A model generated the notes under the pieces. It did not search any database. It was not told the origin of the DNA and saw only the letters and a program-made list of their open reading frames with translations. 64,000 bases of DNA from Nonomuraea indica (GTDB taxonomy: Bacteria; Actinomycetota; Actinomycetes; Streptosporangiales; Streptosporangiaceae). Shown here piece by piece: positions 1-8,172 of the stretch; within the stretch, counting starts at the first letter, position 1; each line of letters opens with the position of its first letter. Location of the stretch: the NCBI RefSeq assembly GCF_002850745.1, contig NZ_KZ559475.1, forward strand, positions 235,635 through 299,634, given 5' to 3'. A program made the translations under genes and the position numbers.

Positions 1-1186
1 GGGTGAAGCGCTGGAAGACGACCTCGCGCTGCTCGGGCGCGATGCCGCCCCCGTCGTCGAGGACCTCCAGGAGAGCCTGGCCGTCGATGCGCCGGACCGT
101 GACGATGATCGTGGACTCGGCGTGCCGTTCGGCGTTGTCGAGGAGGTTCGTCAGCAGCCGGGCGAGTTGGAGCCGGTCACCGGTGACGCGCACGCCGGGC
201 TGCAACGTCGAGATGAGCTTCTTGGAGCGCTGCCTGGCCGTCTCGGCGGAGACGAGGTCGGCCAGGTCGAGGGGCTCGCGGCTCATCGGAGCGCCGGCGT
301 CGAGCTTGGCCAGCGTCAGCAGATCGGTCACGATGGCCTGCAGCCGGTCCAGGCTCGCCAGCAGCGCCACGCCGATCTCCTCCCAGTCGGCGTCGCCGGG
401 ATGCAGCATGGCCTCCTCGACCTGGGCCCGCATCGCGGTGATGGGGCTGCGCAGGTCGTGCGAGGCGTCGGAGGCGAACCTGCGCTGCTGCTCCACCGCC
501 GCCTCCAGCCGGTCGAGCGTCTGGTTGGCGGTCTCCGCGAGCGATCGGATCTCGTCGGCCTGCCCTGTCACGGGCAGCCGCATGCCGAGGTCGCTGCTGG
601 TGATCTTGGCGAGCTTGTCGCGGATGTCCTCCACGGGGGCCAGGGTCCCGGCCACCACCCGCGACGTGCCGAACGCGGCCAGGGCCACGAGCAGCACCGA
701 CAGCCCGGCGAGGGCGGCGAGCACGCCCGGGTGGACGTACCAGGGCGCCAGGGGGTCGGCGGCGTACACCAGCCAGTCGCCGTCCTGCTCGTACACCCGG
801 AAGACCGCCAGGAACTCGCACCTGCCGGGAAAGTGCGGCAGGTCGCAGTCCACGGTGGTGCGGTGGGCTCGGAACGCGTCGGGCAGCATCATGCTGATGC
901 GCGGCCGTCCCTCGAGATTGGGGGTGGAGGCCACCACCTGGCCCGAGGCGTTCACGACCTGGACGATGTCCAGGCCGCTGTCGATCACGGTGGGCAGCTC
1001 GCCGCGCTTGACCCGGTGGACGATGTCCAGGCCGGTGTTGATCACTTGGGTCTTCCGGTAGTCGTCGGCCCCGCCGTGCAGGGAGTACAGCACGAGGCCG
1101 TTGACGACGAGGCTGAGCAGCGCCGCGCCGATCGCGGCGAGCAGCGTCAGCCTCGTCCGGATGGACCTGCCGAACCGTGCGATCAC
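1..1186 (-). CDS. Sensor histidine kinase, N-terminal part (runs off the left edge)
   Basis: Membrane sensor kinase of a two-component system, cut by the window edge in the ATP-binding domain. Translation from the GTG at 1186 gives an N-terminal membrane segment (about residues 12-32), an extracytoplasmic sensor region, a second membrane segment, a HAMP linker, the phospho-acceptor motif SDASHDLRSP (His243), an N box (LLDNAERHA) and the start of the G1 box (DDGGGI). A GGGGGAAAGG Shine-Dalgarno lies just upstream. It is the first gene of its leftward unit, so no response regulator precedes it; a partner could lie past the edge. Family assignment is secure, the signal is unknown. Confidence 0.93.
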   Translation of the reverse strand, partial: MIARFGRSIRTRLTLLAAIGAALLSLVVNGLVLYSLHGGADDYRKTQVINTGLDIVHRVKRGELPTVIDSGLDIVQVVNASGQVVASTPNLEGRPRISMMLPDAFRAHRTTVDCDLPHFPGRCEFLAVFRVYEQDGDWLVYAADPLAPWYVHPGVLAALAGLSVLLVALAAFGTSRVVAGTLAPVEDIRDKLAKITSSDLGMRLPVTGQADEIRSLAETANQTLDRLEAAVEQQRRFASDASHDLRSPITAMRAQVEEAMLHPGDADWEEIGVALLASLDRLQAIVTDLLTLAKLDAGAPMSREPLDLADLVSAETARQRSKKLISTLQPGVRVTGDRLQLARLLTNLLDNAERHAESTIIVTVRRIDGQALLEVLDDGGGIAPEQREVVFQRFT

Positions 1187-1213
1187 GCCTTTCCCCCTGG
1201 TAATCAGGTGATC

Positions 1214-1219
1214 ACACTA
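1214..1219 (-). promoter_or_regulatory. -10 element (TAGTGT) of the histidine kinase gene
   Basis: TAGTGT on the minus strand lies 27 nt before the GTG start, leaving a short leader that carries the Shine-Dalgarno. It touches the 8-bp palindrome GTGATCAC (1208-1215). No clear -35 was seen. Confidence 0.4.
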
Positions 1220-1311
1220 GGTCGCTCCAGCTCTAATTAACGGAGATTCGCCGACAAATCCGGATAAAACGTGCAGGACATTCGGTGCTAGGCGTCTCCC
1301 GCGGGGCTGGT

Positions 1312-1317
1312 TATTGT
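1312..1317 (+). promoter_or_regulatory. -10 element (TATTGT) of the acyl-CoA dehydrogenase operon
   Basis: TATTGT fits an actinobacterial -10. Transcription would begin near 1324, giving a leader of about 23 nt that contains GAGGAGG (1336-1342) before the chosen GTG start. No KstR-like palindrome was seen around it. Confidence 0.45.
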
Positions 1318-1346
1318 AAGTGAACACTGATGCCCGAGGAGGCGAC

Positions 1347-2513
1347 GTGAACCTCGACGCGTACCGGCGCGAAGCCCGCGCCTGGCTGCAGGCGAACACC
1401 CCCTCCGAGGTTCCCCCCGGCGACGACGGCGTCGCCCGGGCCAAGGAATTCATGGCCAAGCTTTACGACGCCGGATACTCGGGCATCACCTGGCCCGAAC
1501 GCTGGGGCGGGCAGGGACTCACCCAGGCCGAGGAACGCGCGTTCGCCGCCGAGGCGCGGCACTACGCCCTCCCGACCTATGTCTTCTCCATCGGGCTCGG
1601 GATGACCGGCCCCACCCTCGTCGACCGGGGCACCGACGAGCAGCGCGCGCGCTTCGTCCGGCCGCTGCTGCGGGGCGAGGAGATCTGGTGCCAGCTCTTC
1701 TCCGAGCCGGGCGCGGGCAGCGACGTCGCCGCCCTGCAGACCAGGGCCGTACGCGACGGGCAGGGCTGGCTGATCAACGGCCAGAAGGTGTGGACGTCGG
1801 TCGCCCAGCACGCCGACTGGGGGTTGCTGCTGGCCCGCACCGACGTCGAGGCGCCCAAGCACAAGGGCCTGACCATGTTCGTCGTCGACATGCGCCATCC
1901 CGGCGTGACCGTCCGGCCGCTGCGCGACATGACCGGCCGGGCCCACTTCAACGAGGTCTTCTTCGACGACGTCCCGGTTCCCGACGAGCACCGCGTGGGG
2001 GACACGAACGACGGGTGGAGCGTCGCCGTCACGACCCTGCTGCACGAGCGGCTGTCGATCTCCGCCGGGGTCGGCATGAGCGGCGGCGAGGACGACCCGT
2101 CCGGGCTGGAGGCGCTGCGCCGGACGGCCGACACCACGGACCCGCTCGTCCGCGACGAACTGGTGGAGCTCCACATCCGCACCCGCGCCCTGGCGCTGTT
2201 CAACCAGCGCCTCGCGCAGGAGGCCGAGGCCGGCATCTTCCCCGGCGCGCGCGGCAGCGTCGCCAAGCTGCTGCTGGCCGAGCTGACCATGTACCGGGCG
2301 GACCTCGCGACCCGGCTGGCCGGACCGGCCTGCGTGGTCGGCGGCGACCCGCTCTCCCACGCGATCAGCTTCGCCCCGGCCATGTCACTGGGCGGCGGCA
2401 CCAACGAGATCATGCGCAACATCATCGGGGAGCGCGTGCTGGGGCTGCCGCCCGGACCGCGCGTGGACAAGACCGTGCCGTTCAAGGACCTGAAGGTGGG
2501 GACGCAGGAATGA
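1347..2513 (+). CDS. Acyl-CoA dehydrogenase, FadE26/28-like subunit
   Basis: Flavoprotein catalysing alpha,beta-desaturation of an acyl-CoA. The GTG at 1347 is chosen over the in-frame GTG at 1320 because GAGGAGG lies 4 nt before it; this gives 388 residues. The FAD-binding motif SEPGAGSD is at residues 119-126. The overall type resembles the FAD-binding subunit of the heteromeric actinobacterial dehydrogenases of sterol side-chain breakdown, where one subunit of each pair lacks the catalytic glutamate. The next gene encodes the matching second subunit 43 nt downstream. Family membership is certain; the sterol link is inferred from the pairing. Confidence 0.9.
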   Translation: MNLDAYRREARAWLQANTPSEVPPGDDGVARAKEFMAKLYDAGYSGITWPERWGGQGLTQAEERAFAAEARHYALPTYVFSIGLGMTGPTLVDRGTDEQRARFVRPLLRGEEIWCQLFSEPGAGSDVAALQTRAVRDGQGWLINGQKVWTSVAQHADWGLLLARTDVEAPKHKGLTMFVVDMRHPGVTVRPLRDMTGRAHFNEVFFDDVPVPDEHRVGDTNDGWSVAVTTLLHERLSISAGVGMSGGEDDPSGLEALRRTADTTDPLVRDELVELHIRTRALALFNQRLAQEAEAGIFPGARGSVAKLLLAELTMYRADLATRLAGPACVVGGDPLSHAISFAPAMSLGGGTNEIMRNIIGERVLGLPPGPRVDKTVPFKDLKVGTQE

Positions 2514-2556
2514 CGCTCACACGCGGCGGGCCCGCGCCGGCGAGGACGGAGGCCCG

Positions 2557-3621
2557 ATGGTGAAGCTCGTGCTCGGGGAGGAGCAGCGACAGCTCCGCCA
2601 GGCCGTCCGGTCGTTCCTGGCGGCGGCCTCGCCGCCGGCCAGGGCGCGCGACGGCTACGACCCGGCCGTCTACGCCCGCCTCAACGGCGAGCTGGGCCTG
2701 TCCGGCCTCATCGTGCCGGAGGAGTACGGCGGGGCCGGCGCGGGCTTCGCCGAGCTGGCCGTGGCGCTGGAGGAGACGGGCGCCGCGCTGCTGCCGGGCC
2801 CGTTCCTGGCCACCGTGTTCGCCACGGTCGCGCTCACCCGGGTGCCCGACAAGGACCTGCTGACCGGCATCGCCGAAGGCCGCACCACCGCCACCCTCGC
2901 TCAGCCGCCCGGCGGCGGCCAGCTCGCCGACGTGACCGCCGCGCCCGCTCCAGGCGGGGGCGTGGCCGTGCACGGCGAGCTGGCGCAGGTGCTGAGCGGC
3001 ATGGAGGCGGACGTGCTCGTGGCGCCGGCGCTCACCGGTGACGGCGTGGCACTGGTGGCCGTGGACCTCACGGCCGGCGGGGTCACGCGGACCCCGCTGG
3101 AGGCGCTCGACGTCACGCGCGGACAGGCGCGCGTGGAGCTCGACGGCGCGCCCGGCAGGGTGCTCGGCACGCCGCCCGCCGGCGACGCCGTCGGCGACCG
3201 GCTGGCGGTGGCCCTGGCGGCCGAGCAGCTCGGGGTGCTGCGCGGATCGCTGGACGCCATCGTCGCCTACGCCAAGATCCGCGTGACGTTCGGCCGGGCC
3301 ATCGGCTCCTACCAGGGCGTCAAGCACAAGCTGGCCGACATGCACGGCAAGCTCGAACAGGCCGAGTCGATCGTCCGCTACGCCGCCTGGGCCGCCGACG
3401 AGTCGCCGGGCGAGCTGCCGGCCGCCGCCGCGCTCGCCCAGGCGTACGTGGGACGTGCCTGCTTCGAGGTGGCCCGCGACCATCTGCTGCTGCACGGCGG
3501 CGTCGGCTTCACCTGGGAGCACGACGCGCACCTGTTCTACAAGCGGGCCAAGACCGACGAACTGCTGCTCGGCCCGCCCCGCGTCCACCGCGCCCGCCTC
3601 GCCGGCCTGCTGGAGCTGTGA
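2557..3621 (+). CDS. Acyl-CoA dehydrogenase, FadE27/29-like catalytic subunit
   Basis: Second acyl-CoA dehydrogenase subunit of 354 residues. The C-terminal motif GGVGFTWEHDAH carries Glu321, at the position of the catalytic base in the FadE27/29 type. The ATG at 2557 follows a GGAGG. Its stop overlaps the next start (TGATG), so dehydrogenase and ligase are translationally coupled. With the preceding gene it probably forms an alpha2beta2 enzyme. The natural substrate cannot be read from sequence; a bulky CoA thioester such as a sterol side chain is plausible. Confidence 0.9.
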   Translation: MVKLVLGEEQRQLRQAVRSFLAAASPPARARDGYDPAVYARLNGELGLSGLIVPEEYGGAGAGFAELAVALEETGAALLPGPFLATVFATVALTRVPDKDLLTGIAEGRTTATLAQPPGGGQLADVTAAPAPGGGVAVHGELAQVLSGMEADVLVAPALTGDGVALVAVDLTAGGVTRTPLEALDVTRGQARVELDGAPGRVLGTPPAGDAVGDRLAVALAAEQLGVLRGSLDAIVAYAKIRVTFGRAIGSYQGVKHKLADMHGKLEQAESIVRYAAWAADESPGELPAAAALAQAYVGRACFEVARDHLLLHGGVGFTWEHDAHLFYKRAKTDELLLGPPRVHRARLAGLLEL

Positions 3622-5123
3622 TGGCAGCCGACCTGCCGCCGGGCTTCTACGCCATCGCCGCCGCCGACCCCGGCCGCCCGGCGCTGATCGACGACGACGG
3701 CACGCGCTATACCTACGGCGAACTGCTCGCCCTGGTGCACCAGGTCTCCCACGGGCTGCGGGCGCGCGGGCTCACCACCGGCGACGTGGTGGCGGGAGTG
3801 CTGCCCAACGGCGCCGAAGCCGTCGCCCTGCTGATGGCCACCGGGCAGATCGGCCTCTACTACGTGCCGGTCAACTGGCACCTCACCGAGCCGGAGATCG
3901 CCTACATCCTGGGCGACTGCGACGCCCGGCTCGTCGTCGCCGCCCCCGAGTACGCCGCCAAGGTCCCCGGCGCCGCGTCAGGCGTCCGCGCCCTGGCCGA
4001 AGGACAGCCGGCGACGGCGCCCGACGGGCGCACCGCCGGAGCCGTCATGTGGTACACCTCCGGCACCACCGGCTTCCCCAAGGGCGTGCGGCGCCCGCTG
4101 TCCGGCGCCGAGCCGGAGGCGGTCGTCCCGCTCTACACGTGGTTCCTCGGCGAGGTGGTCGACCTGACGCCGGGCGACGACGTCCACCTGGTGACCTCGC
4201 CGATGTACCACTCGGCGCCGTGCGCCCACACGCAGTTCGCGCTGCACCTCGGGCACACGGTGGTGATCACCCGCAGGTTCGACCCGGAGCACGTCCTGGA
4301 GCTGATCCAGCGCCACCGGGTGACGAACGCGATGATGGTGCCGACCATGCTGCACCGCATGCTCCGGCTCCCGGAGCAGGTGCGGGAGCGCTACGACGTC
4401 TCCAGCCTCCGGCAGGTGATCCACACGGCCGCCGCCTGCCCGGTCGAGGTCAAACGGCAGATCATGGACTGGTGGGGCCCGGTGCTGTACGAGTACTACG
4501 GCTCCACCGAGTCCACCATCGCCTTCGCCGTCAAGCCGCACGACTGGCTCGCCAGGCCCGGCACCGTCGGCCGACCGACGCCGACGTTCGAGGCCCGGAT
4601 CCTCGACGAGGACGGCCGTGACCTGCCCCCCGGCGAGCCGGGCCTGATCCACGTCAAGTCCGGCCTCGGCCGGTTCGAGTACCACAAGGACCCGGCCAAG
4701 ACGGCGGCCAGCATGCGCGGCGAGTGGTACGCCCTCGGCGACATCGGCTACCTCGACGAGGACGGCTTCCTGTTCCTGTGCGACCGGCGCACCGACCTCA
4801 TCGTCTCCGGCGGGGTCAACATCTACCCCGCCGAGATCGAGGCGGCGCTGCTCGACCACCCGGCCGTCGCCGACGTGGCCGTCATCGGGGCGCCCGACGC
4901 GGAGTGGGGGCACACGGTGGTCGCCATCGTGCAGCCCGCCCCCGGCGTCGCCCCGGGCGAGGAGCTGACCGCCGAGCTGCTCGCCCACTGCGAGCCGCGC
5001 CTGGCCAGGTTCAAGCACCCGAGGACGGTCGTCTACCGCGACACCCTGCCGCGCACCCCGACGGGCAAGTTGTCGCGCTCCCGCGTCCGCGAGGCGTACC
5101 TGTCGGACCTAGCGGGCGGCTGA
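3621..5123 (+). CDS. Acyl-CoA synthetase (AMP-binding, FadD-type)
   Basis: ATP-dependent acyl-CoA ligase of 500 residues that would supply the CoA thioester oxidised by the two upstream dehydrogenases. The AMP-binding loop YTSGTTGFPKG begins at residue 145. The mid-domain motif YGSTE and the hinge YLDEDGFLFLCDRRTD are present, and the C-terminal TPTGKLSRS carries Lys483, the adenylation lysine. ATG 3621 overlaps the upstream stop by one base; a GTG at 3618 is also possible. The 3' end overlaps the convergent C45 gene by 15 nt. Ligase assignment is firm, acyl preference unknown. Confidence 0.92.
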   Translation: MAADLPPGFYAIAAADPGRPALIDDDGTRYTYGELLALVHQVSHGLRARGLTTGDVVAGVLPNGAEAVALLMATGQIGLYYVPVNWHLTEPEIAYILGDCDARLVVAAPEYAAKVPGAASGVRALAEGQPATAPDGRTAGAVMWYTSGTTGFPKGVRRPLSGAEPEAVVPLYTWFLGEVVDLTPGDDVHLVTSPMYHSAPCAHTQFALHLGHTVVITRRFDPEHVLELIQRHRVTNAMMVPTMLHRMLRLPEQVRERYDVSSLRQVIHTAAACPVEVKRQIMDWWGPVLYEYYGSTESTIAFAVKPHDWLARPGTVGRPTPTFEARILDEDGRDLPPGEPGLIHVKSGLGRFEYHKDPAKTAASMRGEWYALGDIGYLDEDGFLFLCDRRTDLIVSGGVNIYPAEIEAALLDHPAVADVAVIGAPDAEWGHTVVAIVQPAPGVAPGEELTAELLAHCEPRLARFKHPRTVVYRDTLPRTPTGKLSRSRVREAYLSDLAGG

Positions 5124-6221
5124 GAACACCAGGTCCTCGGTGTAGCGGCCGTCGCCCAGGTAGAACGAGGCCGACAGCGTGCGGGAGGCCGGATCGAACA
5201 CCGTGCTCCAGAGCGTCCGGAACGGCGAGTCCGGATCCTCGTCCTGCCGGACCGCGCGCAGCCCGTCGCGCAGGTCGCGCTCCGACATGGTCAGGCCCGC
5301 GCTGCGCTCGTGCAGCGTGCGGATCCGGTCGAACGTGCCGAACGTGTGCGCGTTGTCGGCGGGCAGGTCCTTCGGGTCCGGGTGCAGGTGCAGCAGGTGG
5401 TTGGTGACGCACAGCGGCGCGTCGCCGTACTCGACGACGTGCTCGCGGCCGTCCCTGCCCCGCTCCCACACGAACGCGCCGCCGTTGGCGTCGACGACCA
5501 GGTAGTGCAGGGGAACACCGTGGTCGTACTGCTTGGCCTGCAGCAGCGCCTGCTTGGCCTGCTCGACGTTCTCGCAGGTGTCCAGGACGTACCGGGGGAG
5601 CTGGACGGCGCTGACGCCCACCTGGGGGGCGGCGTCCTCGGACGGGGTGGCCTGCTCGAAGTCGGCGACGAGCAGCATGACGGCGAGCCCCGCCTCGTTC
5701 ATGCCGTCCATGCAGCCGTCGAGGTCGGACATGGTGATGACGGTGGCGGCCAGGCCGTCGTCCGGCCGCGTGGTGATGACGTACGGGCGGGAGGCCATCG
5801 GCAGCTCGCCCTCCTGGGGCTCCCCGCCGAGGATCCGGCTCGTGGGGAGCGTGAAGAAGTCGTAGTTGCGCGCCGCGCGGCCGTGGCCGTCGGCCGACGC
5901 CGACGGCGGGCACCACAGCGCCGAGCAGCCCGACCCCCGTGGGACGAAGGCCAGCCCGTCGAGGGCCACGTCGTCCTGGTCGGGGTCGAGGCCGAGCGCC
6001 TCGGCCGCGCCGTCCAGGCGGGCGTGGTGCTGGGGCCAGGCGTGTTCGAACCACGTCCGCCGGGCCCGGTTGACCACCGGGTTCACGGGCACGGGCGTCC
6101 AGCCCAGCCGCCGGGCCTCCTCGGTGAGTGCCCGGCCGATCTCGACCTGCGTGCCGGTCAGCGTGAGACGGTGCACGATCTGGAAGTCGTCGCGGGTGCC
6201 CGCGATCTGCGTCAGCTTCAT
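5109..6221 (-). CDS. C45-family self-processing acyltransferase/hydrolase
   Basis: 370-residue member of the peptidase C45 / acyl-CoA:6-aminopenicillanate acyltransferase family, N-terminal-nucleophile enzymes that mature by autocleavage. The likely nucleophile is Cys99 in PRGSGCSALW, so processing would release a small N-terminal part (1-98) and a large chain starting at Cys99. The conserved RNYDFF follows at 118-123. It is convergent with and overlaps the acyl-CoA synthetase. The substrate is unknown; amide or ester hydrolysis, or acyl transfer from CoA, are the family options. No signal peptide, so probably cytoplasmic. Confidence 0.82.
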   Translation of the reverse strand: MKLTQIAGTRDDFQIVHRLTLTGTQVEIGRALTEEARRLGWTPVPVNPVVNRARRTWFEHAWPQHHARLDGAAEALGLDPDQDDVALDGLAFVPRGSGCSALWCPPSASADGHGRAARNYDFFTLPTSRILGGEPQEGELPMASRPYVITTRPDDGLAATVITMSDLDGCMDGMNEAGLAVMLLVADFEQATPSEDAAPQVGVSAVQLPRYVLDTCENVEQAKQALLQAKQYDHGVPLHYLVVDANGGAFVWERGRDGREHVVEYGDAPLCVTNHLLHLHPDPKDLPADNAHTFGTFDRIRTLHERSAGLTMSERDLRDGLRAVRQDEDPDSPFRTLWSTVFDPASRTLSASFYLGDGRYTEDLVFSAAR

Positions 6222-6256
6222 GCTCCGCAGAGTCTCGCCCGGCGCTGACCGCTGCC

Positions 6257-7237
6257 TTACCGTCCGCTGACGGCGTCCCCCGCGCTCCCGCCCGCCGCCC
6301 GGCGGTAGCGCTCTGACAGCTTCAGGACGACGTCCGCCAGCTCGGGCGGATCGAGCACCTCGAAGTCCACGTCCAGGAAGCCCACCCAGACGGCCATGCC
6401 CGCCAGGTCCTCACCGCCGAGCCGCAGCAGGCAGGTGCGCTCGTCCACCGGCTCGACCTCCAGCTCCGGCGGCAGATGACTCAGCCGGTCGGCGGGGGCG
6501 TGCAGCAGCACCGTGGCGCGGTGCCGCCACATCGCCGTGTTGACGCCGCGCTCCACCCACGCGGCCATGTCGCCGTCGCCGGGCAGCTCGCGCGGGGTGA
6601 AGCGCGGCCCCGACGGGACGCGCGGCGTGAGCCGGTCCACCCGGAACGTCCGCCAGTCGCCCCGTCCGACGTCGTAGCCGACGAGATACCAGCGTCCGCG
6701 CCGGTGCACCAGCCGGTACGGCTCGACGTCGCGGACCGTCGTGGCGCCGTCATGGCCGGTGTAGTCGAAGCGGAGCCGCTCGTGGTCGCGGGCGGCGTTG
6801 GCGATGCCGGTCAGCACGCCGGGCGCGACGGACGGCGCCTGACCGGGGATCTGCACGGTGTAGGTGTTCAGGGCGTTCACCCGGCGCCGCAGCCGCGACG
6901 GCAGCACCTGCTCCAGCTTGGCCAGGGCGCGCACCGACGTCTCCTCGATGCCTTCGACGCCGCCGCCCGCCGCCCGGCCCAGCCCGACGGCGACCGCCAC
7001 GGCCTCCTCGTCGTCCAGCAGCAGCGGCGGCAGCGCGGCACCCGCCCCCAGCCGGTAGCCGCCGGCCACCCCGGGGGTGGCGTGCACCGGGTAGCCGAGG
7101 CTGCGCAGCCGTTCGACGTCGTTGCGAATGGTCCGCGTCGAGACCCCGAGCCGCTCCGACAGCTCCGGGCCCGACCATTCCTTGTGCGCCTGCAGCAGCG
7201 ACAGGAGCTTGAGCAGACGCGCCGAGGTTTCCAGCAT
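6257..7237 (-). CDS. WYL-domain helix-turn-helix transcriptional regulator
   Basis: 326-residue regulator of the DeoR-like/WYL class. An N-terminal winged helix (about 6-60, with LSERLGVSTRTIRNDVERL) is followed by a WYL domain (about 140-215, with the motif RWYLVGYD) and a C-terminal WCX-like region. WYL domains sense ligands, often nucleic acids or nucleotides; here the ligand is unknown. The start has no strong Shine-Dalgarno; a CAGACT box ends 6 nt before the ATG, so the mRNA may be leaderless. It stands alone; no adjacent DNA-damage or defence gene was seen. Confidence 0.88.
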   Translation of the reverse strand: MLETSARLLKLLSLLQAHKEWSGPELSERLGVSTRTIRNDVERLRSLGYPVHATPGVAGGYRLGAGAALPPLLLDDEEAVAVAVGLGRAAGGGVEGIEETSVRALAKLEQVLPSRLRRRVNALNTYTVQIPGQAPSVAPGVLTGIANAARDHERLRFDYTGHDGATTVRDVEPYRLVHRRGRWYLVGYDVGRGDWRTFRVDRLTPRVPSGPRFTPRELPGDGDMAAWVERGVNTAMWRHRATVLLHAPADRLSHLPPELEVEPVDERTCLLRLGGEDLAGMAVWVGFLDVDFEVLDPPELADVVLKLSERYRRAAGGSAGDAVSGR

Positions 7238-7380
7238 GCCGCCAGTCTGCCCGCTGTCGCGGAAGGAGCGCTTCCGCGATAACGACGGTCTCGCCTCGAA
7301 CGCGACCCGGCCGGCCGCTCGGCGGCGCCCGAGGCGGTGGCCGGTGTAGTCGCGCCGGTGCGCGTCGGCGGCCCGCCCGA

Positions 7381-8172
7381 TCAGGGGCGGAACCGCCGGT
7401 CGACCACGATGTAGGAGCCGTCGCCGGTGAGACCCGCCACCCGCCCGCCGCGCGCCATCAGCCCGCCGAGCACCTCGCGCACGGCCAGCCGCCACGCCTT
7501 GCCCGCCGCCGGGTCCTCCCGGCGCAGCGTCTCGATGTCGCGCGGCGTCGCCACCAGCACCGCCGGCCCGTCCGCACGGCCGGCCACCGGACGCTCGTCC
7601 CGCGCCGCCACGCCCACGGCGTACGGCGGGTCCGGCGGCGCGGCGGGCGTCCCGGCCAGCTCCCACACCGTCATCAGACGGTCGGACTCGTCGCCCCGGT
7701 TGATCGCGTCGTCCAGCGCGCCGTAGAACCCCTCCAGGTACGCGACGGGCCGGGCGCCGAGCTTGACCAGGTTGAAGCGGGCGTTCCGGCGCACCAGCGG
7801 GTCGAACGTCCAGCTGATCCGGTCGAGGCCGCGATCCAGGCACCAGGCGCGCTGGTGCAGCTTGAGCGCGTAGCCGATGCCGCGCCCGATCCGCGCGCCG
7901 GTCACGTGGGAGTGCAGGGTCCGGTCCTCCGCCCGGAAGCCGACGGACGCGCCGGCCAGCTCGCCGCCCTGGAAGGCGCCGGCCACGTAGCCGCCCGCGT
8001 GCGCGAAGGTCACCATGAGCTCCACGGGCACCGGCGGGTCGCCGGGGCTGAAGTGCCAGATGTCGTCGAAGAGCTGGTACGCCTGCCGGAACTCGCCCAT
8101 CCCGCGCAGCTCGCGGACCGTCACCCCGGCCCGGTCCGCCGCCTCGCGAGCGGCCTGCCACTCCGCCGTCAT
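7381..8172 (-). CDS. GNAT-like acetyltransferase (COG3375 type)
   Basis: 263 residues. The fold features resemble the predicted GNAT acetyltransferases of the COG3375 group: a central region (about 65-150) with VTGARIGRGIGYALKLHQR, an acetyl-CoA-binding-like loop, and the conserved DPLVRRNARFNLVKLGA. Its ATG overlaps the stop of the upstream TetR gene (ATGA), so the two are coupled and probably form a regulator-enzyme operon. Substrate not predictable. Confidence 0.75.
   Translation of the reverse strand: MTAEWQAAREAADRAGVTVRELRGMGEFRQAYQLFDDIWHFSPGDPPVPVELMVTFAHAGGYVAGAFQGGELAGASVGFRAEDRTLHSHVTGARIGRGIGYALKLHQRAWCLDRGLDRISWTFDPLVRRNARFNLVKLGARPVAYLEGFYGALDDAINRGDESDRLMTVWELAGTPAAPPDPPYAVGVAARDERPVAGRADGPAVLVATPRDIETLRREDPAAGKAWRLAVREVLGGLMARGGRVAGLTGDGSYIVVDRRFRP

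Noticed and set aside
177..821. Arg-rich minus-strand frame
   Set aside because: It is an out-of-frame shadow of the histidine kinase.
1276..1285. GACATTCGGT upstream of the dehydrogenase operon, like a half of the paaI operator
   Set aside because: Only one half-site and no partner at the right spacing; a 10-bp partial match is expected by chance.
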